64,000 nt of DNA from Gemella cuniculi DSM 15828 (GTDB lineage: Bacteria > Bacillota > Bacilli > Staphylococcales > Gemellaceae). How positions within the stretch are numbered: position 1 is the stretch's first letter; the number at the start of each line of letters is the position of its first letter. Position numbers and translations under genes: made by a program. The stretch spans positions 32,692-96,691 of the forward strand of contig NZ_KE384431.1 of assembly GCF_000425665.1 (NCBI RefSeq), in the 5' to 3' direction. Shown here one piece after another: positions 44,800-53,346 of this stretch. Below the pieces are notes generated by a model. It saw only the letters and a list, made by a program, of their open reading frames with translations, ran no database searches and was not told where the DNA came from.

Positions 44800-45105
44800 A
44801 TGCAAGAGAAAGATATAAAAAATATCAGTATTGATAATACAGAGGAAGTGTATACGCTAAGTACACTAGAAGGTGAAGAAAAAGAATATCGTAAAATTTT
44901 GGAATTTACGAATCCTACAAATGGAAATCTTTACTATATTTTTGCAGAAGAAGCAACTATTGATGAAGATGAAATTAGTATTTTTCCGATGATATGTATA
45001 AATGAAGATGAGGAAAATATGAGGTTTGAACCAGTAGAGACTGATGAAGAGTATGATATGATTTCTGAAGTATTAGATACTTTCTATTATGATGAAAGTG
45101 AGTAA
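44800..45105 (+). CDS. DUF1292 protein (YrzB-like)
   Basis: 101 residues, strongly acidic. It contains EFTNPTNGNLYYIFAEEATIDEDEISIFPM and ends FYYDESE, as DUF1292 proteins do. Function unknown. The ATG at 44800 is chosen because GGAGG at 44787-44791 is 8 nt upstream; the in-frame GTG at 44785 overlaps it. Conserved third gene of the ireB run. Confidence 0.85.
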   Translation: MQEKDIKNISIDNTEEVYTLSTLEGEEKEYRKILEFTNPTNGNLYYIFAEEATIDEDEISIFPMICINEDEENMRFEPVETDEEYDMISEVLDTFYYDESE

Positions 45106-45108
45106 AAA

Positions 45109-46248
45109 ATGAGAGAAGATAAAGTAAGACGTAGAAATGAACTACGAGAGAAAAATAAAAAGAAAACACCTATATTGCCTATATTTTTAACAATTCTAGT
45201 AGCCGTGGCAATTTCTGTACTATCATTTTTTTATTATATGATAACGCCTGTTGATAAGAGTGATAATGATGATGTTAAAGTAGAAGTAAAAGAAAATTAT
45301 GGAAGCCAAAAAATTGCAGAAGAGTTAAAAAGTAAAGGTTTAATTAGAAATGAGTTGGTTTTTAAATTATATTCACGCTTAAGAACGGGTTCATCATTTT
45401 ACGTAGGAACTTTCAATCTTAAACCTAGTATGAGTGTTTCGCAAATTATGGATGAACTTAGTAATAAAGAAAATGCTAAATCTGGTAATACTCTTACTGT
45501 GATAGAAGGAGATAGTATTTTAAAAATAGCACAAAATCTTCAAAAAAGTAATAAAATTAATAGTGAAGAATTTTTAGAAAAAGTGAATGACGGTGAATTT
45601 ATTAAAAAACTTCAAAATCAATTTCCAGAGTTGATAACAGAAGAAATTTATGGAAGAGATATTAAGTATGCACTTGAGGGATATTTGTATCCAGCTATAT
45701 ATAATCTTGATGATAATGAAACTGCGGAAACTTTAATTACTAAAATGGTTCGTGCAACTAATGAAAAAGTAGTACCTATGTATAAAAAAAATAATAAATT
45801 ATGGACTATTAACGGGAAACAGACTCAGATTTCTATTCATGACTACATTACAATGGCTAGTATATTAGAAAAAGAATCTACTAAAGCGGATGAAAATAAA
45901 ATTATTGCGAGTGTATTTTTAAATAGACTTGCACAGGGTATGAGATTGCAGACAGATCCGTCAGCGAATTATGCAGCTGATAAATTAACAGGGGCACCAA
46001 CACAAAAAGAATTAACATTGCAATCGCCATACAATACTTATGTGGTGAAAGGTTTACCACCTGGTCCAATTTCATCAGCGGGAATGTCGTCTTATGAGGC
46101 TTTAAATAATGCTGAAAACACAGATTATTTATATTTCTTACATGCAACGAAAGACGGGAAGGCATATTTCTCAAAAACTTATGAAGAACATGAAGCATTG
46201 GCAAAAGAGCATATAGAAGGATATGTTCCTTCAAAACCAGGAAATTAA
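45109..46248 (+). CDS. mltG: Endolytic murein transglycosylase MltG
   Basis: 379 residues. Basic cytoplasmic N-terminus, one membrane helix (about 21-44), a LysM-like subdomain (NYGSQKIAEELKSKGLIRNELVFKLY), then the YceG catalytic domain with Glu in MASILEKESTK and the RLAQGMRLQTDPSANYA and GLPPGPISSAGMSSYEA motifs. It cuts nascent glycan strands at the membrane. udk and greA, which often follow, are absent here; a decayed mobile region follows. Confidence 0.94.
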   Translation: MREDKVRRRNELREKNKKKTPILPIFLTILVAVAISVLSFFYYMITPVDKSDNDDVKVEVKENYGSQKIAEELKSKGLIRNELVFKLYSRLRTGSSFYVGTFNLKPSMSVSQIMDELSNKENAKSGNTLTVIEGDSILKIAQNLQKSNKINSEEFLEKVNDGEFIKKLQNQFPELITEEIYGRDIKYALEGYLYPAIYNLDDNETAETLITKMVRATNEKVVPMYKKNNKLWTINGKQTQISIHDYITMASILEKESTKADENKIIASVFLNRLAQGMRLQTDPSANYAADKLTGAPTQKELTLQSPYNTYVVKGLPPGPISSAGMSSYEALNNAENTDYLYFLHATKDGKAYFSKTYEEHEALAKEHIEGYVPSKPGN

Positions 46249-46472
46249 AAAAGTAATTATATATTGAGAAGCACTTTAACTTTTTGATACTATGAGTAGA
46301 CTTTTTGCTTTTTATCTAGAAATTATATATTGAAGAAAGTAGAAAATATAATTTTCTAAAATATTGACAACATCAGTATTTCTTAAGTTTGGAATTAAAA
46401 CGAGAAGTGGTATTCTAGAAATAGAGAATTAGTACTTCAAAGTATGAATTAAGAGTGGGAACTTACAAAAAC
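46249..46472. other. Non-coding stretch after mltG
   Basis: AATATATAATT-like copies: AATTATATATTGA occurs at 46255-46267 and 46321-46333. Between them AAGCA/TGCTT (46269 and 46306) with T5 could be a weak mltG terminator. No gene seen. Confidence 0.4.
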
Positions 46473-46960
46473 GGCTCTTTGCCAAACGAGAGGGATAGGG
46501 GAAAATTTCCAAGAAATGTGTTAGACGACTCAAAGTCGCTTAGCACATTTTTCTTTTTTCTTAATATTCTTATTTTTACTATCGTTGATAAACAATCTCG
46601 ACATAACTAAAATACGCAATCTAAAATGATAAAAGCTAGAGTAACCATAAGAAATACGTTTAAGCAATTTAATCTTATTATTAAAACCCTCCAAAGTCCC
46701 ATTAGAAAATACAATCTAACACTATTAAGCATATATACCTTATGTTTTTTCATAGTTTTAACAGCCTTAGCGACACCACTAGACAATCCCGTAGTATCGA
46801 ATTTTTCAAGTTCAGTTACTCTAACAAATCTTTTTTAGTAATAAACCTTTTTAAACTTTTATTATAGAAAAACTTATCATGACTTACTTTATCCCTATCT
46901 TCTAAAACTAACTTCCAATTATTTTTTAAAAGTGTACATATAGAGCCACTTTGACTTTAT
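46473..46960 (-). mobile_element. Remnant of an ISL3-type insertion sequence
   Basis: GGCTCTTTGCC at 46473 looks like the outer end of an ISL3-family terminal inverted repeat. A decayed transposase reads on the minus strand from there. The other end and its inverted repeat are not found before the phage-type genes at 46982, so the element is truncated to about a third of normal length. A hairpin AAATGTG...CACATTT (46514-46550) with a plus-strand T run lies inside. Confidence 0.65.
46530..46957 (-). pseudogene. ISL3-family transposase fragment, frameshifted
   Basis: On the minus strand the C-terminal signature SNGTLEGFNNKIKLLKRISY reads in one frame and GYSSFYHFRLRIL follows. Upstream, in two other frames, come LSSGVAKAVKTMKKH and LKNNWKLVLEDRD. 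These match the order of parts in ISL3 transposases. At least two frameshifts and several stops break it, and the N-terminal two thirds are missing. It ends at TGA, plus-strand 46530-46532. Confidence 0.7.
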
Positions 46961-46981
46961 ACTTATTCATTAATTTTATTC

Positions 46982-47176
46982 TTGTTTTATTTAATTGGGG
47001 AAAACATTCTTGATGTTTATATACTTGGTCACGTAGGGGTACTTAGAGCAGCTATAATCTTCTTTTATCTATCAAATGAGGGAATTTCTATTTTAGAAAA
47101 CACAGCAAAACTAGGACTACCTATTCCAGAAAAATTACAAAACATCTTACAACAATTAAACAAGGAGGACAAATAA
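46982..47176 (+). pseudogene. Phage holin, C-terminal remnant
   Basis: About 55 recognisable residues: LRAAIIFFYLSNEGISILEN and LGLPIPEKLQNILQQL are the end of the phage holin family (pfam05105), which makes membrane pores for endolysin release. The normal N-terminal membrane segments are absent; the sequence upstream is the insertion sequence remnant. The endolysin remnant follows 1 nt later, as in an intact lysis cassette. Confidence 0.7.
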
Positions 47177-47177
47177 G

Positions 47178-47881
47178 ATGATAGAAAAAATAAACGAAAC
47201 ATTAATGAATGCAGGACAACTTGCGAGTACAGACTTCGTTGTAATACATAACGATGCAGGAAGTGTGACTTCAAATCAGTATGTATCTTGGTTAAGATAT
47301 TGAGATAAAGCGTTAGGGATTGCACATTACTACTGTAATCGAAACTGTATAGCAAGAGTAATTGATACATACAACATCGGTTATCACACACAGGGGAGTG
47401 GTGGAGCAACACTCACTCGATTGGATATGAAGTTTGTGAGAGTATGAAAGTATCAGACGCAGATTTTTTAGAAAACGAAGATATGGCATTAAGACAAGAA
47501 ACAGAAGACTTGATTTTTTACGGACTGCCTATTAATAAAAACATAGTTCGCTTACATCACGAATTCAGTTCGACTAGTTGTCCACATCGTAGTATGGCAC
47601 TTCACGGAGGGCCTACTGATAGCGTAAAAAGTTACTTTGTAGAACGCATGAACTACTTTGCGACTTTAGGATCAACGGTTGATGAAATGTTAGGAAATGC
47701 GAGTAGCTCCGAGCCAGTAACAGCAAGTTCATATCCAGGGAGTAACTCATTAGATGAAGATGTTGCGAGAGAAGTTATCGCAGGAGTTTGGGGTAATGGT
47801 CAAGACAGAGTCAACAGATTAACAAATGCAGGATATGACTACAACACGATTCAACAAAAAGTAAATGAGTTGTTAGGATAA
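47178..47881 (+). pseudogene. Phage endolysin (N-acetylmuramoyl-L-alanine amidase with Cpl-7 domain), broken
   Basis: From ATG 47178 the reading frame gives an amidase with zinc-site FVVIHNDAG, but TGA interrupts at 47301-47303. A frameshift near 47410-47420 then moves the rest (from ESMKVSDADFLENED) to the frame open at 47444-47881. The later part has LHHEFSSTSCPHRSMALHG, with the His and Cys of the active site, and ends in a Cpl-7-type wall-binding repeat (DEDVAREVIAGVWGNG to VNELLG). GGAGG lies upstream of the ATG. It cannot give full-length enzyme. Base use (cgc, gac, tac) differs from the neighbours, fitting phage origin. Confidence 0.85.
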
Positions 47882-47997
47882 AAAGGAAAGGTTATATCTT
47901 TTTTGATGTAATCTTTTTAATTTTGATTGCATACAATAATTTTAGAGAAATAAAATAAAGATTTGCATTAGGAAAAAATGTAAAGAATAGATAAGTG

Positions 47998-48090
47998 ATA
48001 ACTTCATTAAGAAATGTTAACCAAAGAGGATTGAATTAGTAGATATATTTTTATCAGAATCCTTGATAAAGAAGTTATATTTTTTCTTTT
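47998..48090 (+). terminator. Large branched terminator-like structure
   Basis: ATAACTTC (47998-48005) pairs with GAAGTTAT (48071-48078), followed by TTTTTTCTTTT. Inside, GGATT (48028-48032) pairs with AATCC (48058-48062). It lies between the lysis remnant and rsmE. The stretch 47882-47997 has nothing else. Confidence 0.5.
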
Positions 48091-48166
48091 AATCAACTCT
48101 TTGTTGCTTTAAAAGCAATAATAGAGTAAAATTGTATATGAGTAAAAAAATAATTTAGGAGAAATT

Positions 48167-48916
48167 ATGCAACAGTATTTTTTAGATGAAAAATTTAATA
48201 GTAATTCAACATATGTGCTTTCTAAAAGCGATAGTAATCATATTGTAAAAATAATGAGAAAGAAAAATGATGATATGGTTTATGTAGTTTTTCGAGATGA
48301 AATAAAATATATTTGCAGTATTGTTGATAATAATATTGAGGCAGTAGTAGTAAAACCATATAAGAAGGTGCTAGGTACTAATGAATTAACTACAAAAATT
48401 ACTATAGCAATCCCACCTTTGAAAAATGACAAAATAGAATATTTGATTCAAAAATTAACAGAATTAGGAGTTAGTAGTATAGTTTTATTTAATTCTGAAA
48501 GAAATATAGCAAAAATTAAAAACGATAAGATAGAATCAAAACTAAAGCGTTGGCGTAAAATTATAAAAGAAGCTGCTGAACAGTCGAAAAGGAATCTTAT
48601 TCCCGATATTGCATACGTGGATAATTTAAGTGAATTATTGAATTATTCAAAATTACATGATTATAAAGTCGTAGCTTATGAAAAAGAATCTATAAACGAA
48701 GAAAATATTAATTTAAAAAATCTGTTAACTAGTGATTTAGATAACAAATCTGTTATCGCTATTTTTGGAAGTGAGGGTGGTTTATCTGAAAAAGAAATAG
48801 ATATTTTAACTAAATCTGAATTTAATGTGGTAGGATTGGGTAAGAGAATTTTGAGAGCAGAAACTGCACCGCTTTATTTTATTAGTTGTGTGGCCTATTT
48901 TTCAGAATTTAAGTAA
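48167..48916 (+). CDS. rsmE: 16S rRNA (uracil1498-N3)-methyltransferase
   Basis: 249 residues. An N-terminal PUA-like domain (to about 70) precedes a SPOUT-fold methyltransferase: KIEYLIQKLTELGVSSIVLF, RWRKIIKEAAEQSKRN, IFGSEGGLSEKEID and LGKRILRAETAP are the family motifs, with the knotted SAM site. AGGAGA precedes the ATG. gpsB follows at 12 nt. Confidence 0.95.
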   Translation: MQQYFLDEKFNSNSTYVLSKSDSNHIVKIMRKKNDDMVYVVFRDEIKYICSIVDNNIEAVVVKPYKKVLGTNELTTKITIAIPPLKNDKIEYLIQKLTELGVSSIVLFNSERNIAKIKNDKIESKLKRWRKIIKEAAEQSKRNLIPDIAYVDNLSELLNYSKLHDYKVVAYEKESINEENINLKNLLTSDLDNKSVIAIFGSEGGLSEKEIDILTKSEFNVVGLGKRILRAETAPLYFISCVAYFSEFK

Positions 48917-48928
48917 AGGAGTTATAGC

Positions 48929-49252
48929 ATGAGTGTAGAACTTAATTTAACAGCAAAAAATATTTATGAAAAAGAATTTAAAAAGAGTAGGGCTAAAGGG
49001 TATAGTGAAGATGATGTGAATGATTATTTAGATTTGATAATCGAAGATTACATGAAAATTGATAAACTTTTAACTCGAATAAAAGAGTTGGAAATAGAGA
49101 ATCAGAATTTGAAAATTAAAATTGATGCTTTGAAGAATACAGTTAAGGAAGAAAAACCTGTTCAAGTAACTAATCTTGATATATTAAAAAGATTATCTAA
49201 GTTAGAGCTTGCTGTCTTTGGTCCTGGGAATAAAGACAGCGATATTTACTAG
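48929..49252 (+). CDS. gpsB: Cell division protein GpsB
   Basis: 107 residues. DivIVA-type N-terminus with LTAKNIYEKEFKKSRAKGYS and NDYLDLIIEDY, a coiled coil (about 40-72), and the C-terminal trimer motif NLDILKRLSKLELAVFG. It links penicillin-binding proteins to the divisome. AAGGAG precedes the ATG. No RNase P RNA gene, often found after gpsB in staphylococci, is present before coaBC. Confidence 0.95.
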   Translation: MSVELNLTAKNIYEKEFKKSRAKGYSEDDVNDYLDLIIEDYMKIDKLLTRIKELEIENQNLKIKIDALKNTVKEEKPVQVTNLDILKRLSKLELAVFGPGNKDSDIY

Positions 49253-49304
49253 TTTGGTTTTAAAATTGCTATTATATACATACAATAAAAAATGGAGGAA
49301 GAAG

Positions 49305-50480
49305 ATGAACATATTGCAAATTGTATCTGGTGGAATTGCTGCCTATAAGGCTATAGATTTATCTAGTAATCTTGTAAAACAAGGACATAGTGTTAAGGTT
49401 ATTCTAACAGATAATGCTAGAAAATTTGTAACAGAACTACCCTTTCAAACTTTGACAAAAAATAAAGTTTATACAGATACTTTTGATGAAATAGATAAAA
49501 ATGAAATTCAACACATTGATTTAGGAAAGTGGGCTGATAAGATAATTATTGCTCCTGCTACAGCTAATATTATTTCTAAAATTGCAAATGGTATTGCAGA
49601 TGATCTTGCTACTTCATTAATGCTCGCAGTACCAGATTTTACCAAAGTATTTATTGTACCAGCTATGAATACCAATATGTATGAAAATCCTATAACTCAA
49701 GAAAATATAACCAAGTTAGAAAAACTGGGTTTTAATTTTGTAGAACCTGATTCAGGTCTTTTAGCGTGCGGAGATATTGGACGTGGAAAATTTCCAAGTA
49801 TTTTAAAAATAACGGAAAGTGTTTTTGGGATAAACAATAAAGAATTAATAGAGAAAAAGGTTTTAGTTACAGCAGGCCCTACTAAAGAATTTATTGATCC
49901 GTTTAGATGTATTACAAATCCATCAAGTGGAAAGATGGGGGTTGCGATAGCTAATCAATTCGCTAAAAAGGGAGCAGAGGTAATATTAATCACTGGCATT
50001 GATATTGAGGTGAAGTACCCAAATATTAAAGTTATAAAAATAGTAAGTACAAGGGATATGTTTGAAGCTGTAAAAAATAACTTTGAGGATTGTGATATAA
50101 TTATAAAAGCTGCGGCTGTGTCTGACTATACACCAGTTTATGTTTATGATAAAAAAGTGAAAAAGCAAGATGAAAATTTATCTGTAGAATTTACTAGAAC
50201 AAAAGATATATTAAAATATATTGGTGAAAATAAAAAAGATAATCAAATTGTAGTTGGTTTTGCCGCAGAAACCGATAATATTTTAGATTATGCAAAAGAA
50301 AAAATAGTAAAGAAAAATTTAGATTATATCGTAGCCAATGATATTTCGAAAAATGATATAGGCTTTGGCTCGGATGATAACGAAGTATATATAATAGATA
50401 AGAAAAATAATATTAAAAAAATTGACAAAACTAATAAAGAAAACATAGCGTTAGAAATAATAAAAACAGTTGTCAAGTAA
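49305..50480 (+). CDS. coaBC: Bifunctional phosphopantothenoylcysteine decarboxylase/phosphopantothenate-cysteine ligase
   Basis: 391 residues. The CoaC half starts NILQIVSGGIAAYK and has the flavoprotein motif APATANIISKIANGIADDL and PAMNTNMYENP. The CoaB half has TAGPTKEFIDPFRCITNPSSG and the central KADAVSDY-like AAAVSDYTP. Together they make 4'-phosphopantetheine for coenzyme A. The frame is open to 49209, but ATG 49305 with GGAGGA is the start, because the upstream part overlaps gpsB. Confidence 0.95.
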   Translation: MNILQIVSGGIAAYKAIDLSSNLVKQGHSVKVILTDNARKFVTELPFQTLTKNKVYTDTFDEIDKNEIQHIDLGKWADKIIIAPATANIISKIANGIADDLATSLMLAVPDFTKVFIVPAMNTNMYENPITQENITKLEKLGFNFVEPDSGLLACGDIGRGKFPSILKITESVFGINNKELIEKKVLVTAGPTKEFIDPFRCITNPSSGKMGVAIANQFAKKGAEVILITGIDIEVKYPNIKVIKIVSTRDMFEAVKNNFEDCDIIIKAAAVSDYTPVYVYDKKVKKQDENLSVEFTRTKDILKYIGENKKDNQIVVGFAAETDNILDYAKEKIVKKNLDYIVANDISKNDIGFGSDDNEVYIIDKKNNIKKIDKTNKENIALEIIKTVVK

Positions 50481-50487
50481 AAAAGAA

Positions 50488-50521
50488 TAAACACTGGGTA
50501 GCATTTTGCTAGTCAGTGTTT
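50488..50521. repeat. Hairpin between coaBC and priA
   Basis: TAAACACTG (50488-50496) pairs with CAGTGTTTA (50514-50522), and TAGC/GCTA extends it inside. No T tract, so more likely a processing or stabilising structure than a terminator. Confidence 0.65.
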
Positions 50522-50596
50522 AATAATAAATTTGACAAGATAAATTTTTATAATTATACTTCATTTGATGATAAGAAAAGAAAGGAGGAATATTTT

Positions 50597-52951
50597 ATGT
50601 TTGCAGAAGTTATAGTGGATGTAAATTCTTATAGTGTAAATAAAAGTTTTTATTATCTAATTCCTGATGAATTTGCTGGAGAAAATATAGTTGGTTATCG
50701 TGTAGAAGTTCCTTTCGGAACTCGTATAGTACAAGGATATATTATAGATATTTTTGAACACTTTGATGGCGACTTAAATAATTTTAGATATATTAAAAGA
50801 TTAAAGGATAATTTTCCAATTTTGACAAAAGAAATGCTACTTTTATCAAAGGTAATGGCTGACGAATTATTTTGTACAAGAATCCAAGTTATTGAAGCTT
50901 TAGTACCGACAATTTTAAAAAATAAATATGTAGAATTTTATGAGCTTCTTGACTCAAATAAAACTTTACTTCTTGATTATGAAAAATATTTTAAGAATAA
51001 CTTTATTGAAAAGAAAAAATTAGAAAAAAATTTGACCCAAGAACAGATAGGATACTTGATATCGTTAAAGGCTATTAGATTAATTAGTAAAGTTAAAGAA
51101 ATTAGCAATAAAGAAACAGAACAGTTTTTGATACTGGGAGATTATGAGAATAAAAAATTAACAACAAAACAAAAAATTTTAGTTGATTATTTGATTTCTA
51201 ATAAGAAAATACAAAAATTTAAGGTTAAAGATTTGCTTTCAATAGGGGATGGTGTAATAAAACGTTTAATTGATAAAAAAATAATAAAAATAATTGAAGA
51301 GGAAGTAAATACGTTAATAGATATCAAGATTCATGAAAATAGAAATTTATTAAGCATTTATCAAAAGAAAATTTTTGATAAAATCTCTTTTAATTTGAAT
51401 AAAAATATTTTTAATGAATATTTGTTACATGGAGTTACAGGTTCTGGCAAGACAGAAATTTATTTGAAATTGGTTGAAGAGACAATAAATTCTGGAAAAG
51501 AAGCGATTGTTCTTGTTCCAGAAATTATTTTAACACCACAAATAGAAAAAAAATTTAGAAATATCTTTGGAAATAATATTGCAATTATTCATTCTAGGTT
51601 ATCTATTAAAGAAAAATATGTGGAATGGAAAAAAATAAAAGATGGTAAGGTTAAAATTTGTTTGGGAACTAGATCTGCTATTTTTGCACCTTTTGAAAAT
51701 TTAGGTTTAATAATTATTGATGAAGAACATGAAAATAGTTATAAACAAACTGAAACACCTAGGTACGATGCAAAAGATATCGCAAGAAAGCGTGCTGTAT
51801 ACAATAAATGTACTGTTATATACGCAAGTGCAACACCTGATGTAGATTTATACTACTATTTTGAAAAAAACAATAAAGAAAATCTATTAACACTTACACA
51901 TCGTTTTAATAATAATTTACCAAAAATTGAAGTTACACATAATTATAATAAAGAAGATGTAATAGCTGAGCAGCTTTTAAATAAAATAAAAGAAAAATTA
52001 GCTAAGAAGGAACAAATATTGTTACTTATGAATAAGAGGGGATATACGAATTTTATTCGTTGTTTTTCATGTGGATATCTTTACAAGTGTGAAAATTGCG
52101 ATATTAGTTTAAACTATCATAAACATGATAATTCACTACGATGTCATTTTTGTGGTTTTCATAAAAAAATTGCAAGTGTTAAAAAATGTTGCGAAAAACC
52201 TGAGCTTGTATCAGGAAATTATGGAATACAGAGAGTTGAGGAATATTTACATGAAAAAATTCCAGAAATTAGAATTACAAGAATGGATTCTGATACTACT
52301 AGTAAAAAGGGAGCATACGAACAACTTTTAACTGACTTCAAAAATTATAAATCAGATTTGTTGTTAGGGACACAAATGATTTCTAAAGGATTAGATTTTC
52401 CGAATATAACTTTAGTAGGTGTATTATCAATAGATGGCTTGATTTCTATACCTAGTTTTAAAGCTAATGAAAAATTATTTCAATTACTAGTGCAAACTGC
52501 TGGACGTGCAGGAAGAAGTGAAAAAAAAGGAGAAGTAGTTTTTCAAACTAATATTTCAAGTAATATAATGGATTATGCAATACGACATAGTTATTCTGAT
52601 TTTTACGATTATGAGTTAAAAAGAAGAAAATTAATCGATTATCCTCCATTCTGTAAAATTTCTTTTATAACAATAAAAGGATATGATGAAGAAAAAGTAG
52701 AATATGTATCAAAAGCCATTTATAATTTTCTAAAAGAGAAATATAGTACTTTGAATGTTTTAGGACCAAATAGAAGTTTATTTTATAAAATAAACAATGA
52801 ATATAAATTTAATATAGCTATAAAATTCCAAGAGAATGAATATAGAAAATTACATCCTTTATTAAAATATATAAATAATTATTTTGCTGAAAGTTATGTC
52901 ACGGAAAAGATAATCATAACAATTGATAATTCTGCACTGGATTACATGTGA
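50597..52951 (+). CDS. priA: Primosomal protein N' (replication restart helicase)
   Basis: 784 residues. N-terminal DNA-binding region, then helicase core with Walker A HGVTGSGKTE and DEEH in IIIDEEHENSY. A Cys-rich zinc module (CFSCGYLYKCENC ... CHFCG ... KKCCEK) sits in the core, followed by motif V/VI LLGTQMISKGLDFPNITLVG and QTAGRAGRSEKKG. It reloads the replisome at stalled forks. ATG 50597 with GGAGG is chosen; 27 earlier in-frame codons cover the preceding hairpin. fmt and def, common after priA, are absent. Confidence 0.95.
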   Translation: MFAEVIVDVNSYSVNKSFYYLIPDEFAGENIVGYRVEVPFGTRIVQGYIIDIFEHFDGDLNNFRYIKRLKDNFPILTKEMLLLSKVMADELFCTRIQVIEALVPTILKNKYVEFYELLDSNKTLLLDYEKYFKNNFIEKKKLEKNLTQEQIGYLISLKAIRLISKVKEISNKETEQFLILGDYENKKLTTKQKILVDYLISNKKIQKFKVKDLLSIGDGVIKRLIDKKIIKIIEEEVNTLIDIKIHENRNLLSIYQKKIFDKISFNLNKNIFNEYLLHGVTGSGKTEIYLKLVEETINSGKEAIVLVPEIILTPQIEKKFRNIFGNNIAIIHSRLSIKEKYVEWKKIKDGKVKICLGTRSAIFAPFENLGLIIIDEEHENSYKQTETPRYDAKDIARKRAVYNKCTVIYASATPDVDLYYYFEKNNKENLLTLTHRFNNNLPKIEVTHNYNKEDVIAEQLLNKIKEKLAKKEQILLLMNKRGYTNFIRCFSCGYLYKCENCDISLNYHKHDNSLRCHFCGFHKKIASVKKCCEKPELVSGNYGIQRVEEYLHEKIPEIRITRMDSDTTSKKGAYEQLLTDFKNYKSDLLLGTQMISKGLDFPNITLVGVLSIDGLISIPSFKANEKLFQLLVQTAGRAGRSEKKGEVVFQTNISSNIMDYAIRHSYSDFYDYELKRRKLIDYPPFCKISFITIKGYDEEKVEYVSKAIYNFLKEKYSTLNVLGPNRSLFYKINNEYKFNIAIKFQENEYRKLHPLLKYINNYFAESYVTEKIIITIDNSALDYM

Positions 52952-52996
52952 TTACATAATTAATACATAGATAAGAATTATTAGCTTAATTAGAAA

Positions 52997-53025
52997 TTTA
53001 CATACAATTTTAAAAATGTTATAAT
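52997..53025 (+). promoter_or_regulatory. Sigma-A promoter of the P-type ATPase operon
   Basis: TTTACA (52997-53002), 17 bp, TATAAT (53020-53025) with extended TG at 53017-53018. Confidence 0.75.
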
Positions 53026-53063
53026 AAATACTGTAAGTACAACAATAAAAGGAGGACAAATTT

Positions 53064-53345
53064 ATGTCAATTAAAATATTAAAAATAGCGAAATCTGCAT
53101 TAAAAACTCCAGGAGTTTTTGCAGGCGGTGTTGCTTTTGGGACAATTGGATTAAAATTACTTGCAAGCAAAGATGCTAAAAAAGGTTATTCACTAGCATT
53201 ATCAAAAATTTATAAAGTTAAAGATGAGGTAGATAGTACTATTTCTAGTATAAAACAACATACTGATGATGTAGTTGCTGATGCTAAAGACTTGTACGAG
53301 AAAGAGAAGCAAGAAAGTAATTTATTATCAATAGGAGAAAAATAG
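53064..53345 (+). CDS. Small membrane-associated protein paired with a metal ATPase (DUF6110-like)
   Basis: 93 residues. The N-terminal half has a weakly hydrophobic glycine-rich segment (GVFAGGVAFGTIGLKLLAS, about 18-36). The rest is a charged helix with SALSKIYKVKDEV and DDVVADAKDLYEKEKQES. I associate this with the small proteins found next to certain heavy-metal P-type ATPases (DUF6110); that link is from memory. The ATPase gene starts 2 nt after its stop, so they are surely co-expressed. AGGAGG precedes the ATG. Confidence 0.6.
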   Translation: MSIKILKIAKSALKTPGVFAGGVAFGTIGLKLLASKDAKKGYSLALSKIYKVKDEVDSTISSIKQHTDDVVADAKDLYEKEKQESNLLSIGEK

Positions 53346-53346
53346 A

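Noticed and set aside
46626-46838. 70-codon plus-strand ORF in the insertion sequence remnant
   Set aside because: The opposite strand carries recognisable ISL3 transposase segments; the plus-strand frame has no ribosome site and no family resemblance.
49209-49304. N-terminal extension of CoaBC
   Set aside because: It overlaps gpsB out of frame and lacks a ribosome site; the canonical CoaC start is at 49305.
50516-50596. N-terminal extension of PriA
   Set aside because: It begins inside a hairpin and has no ribosome site, whereas ATG 50597 follows GGAGG.
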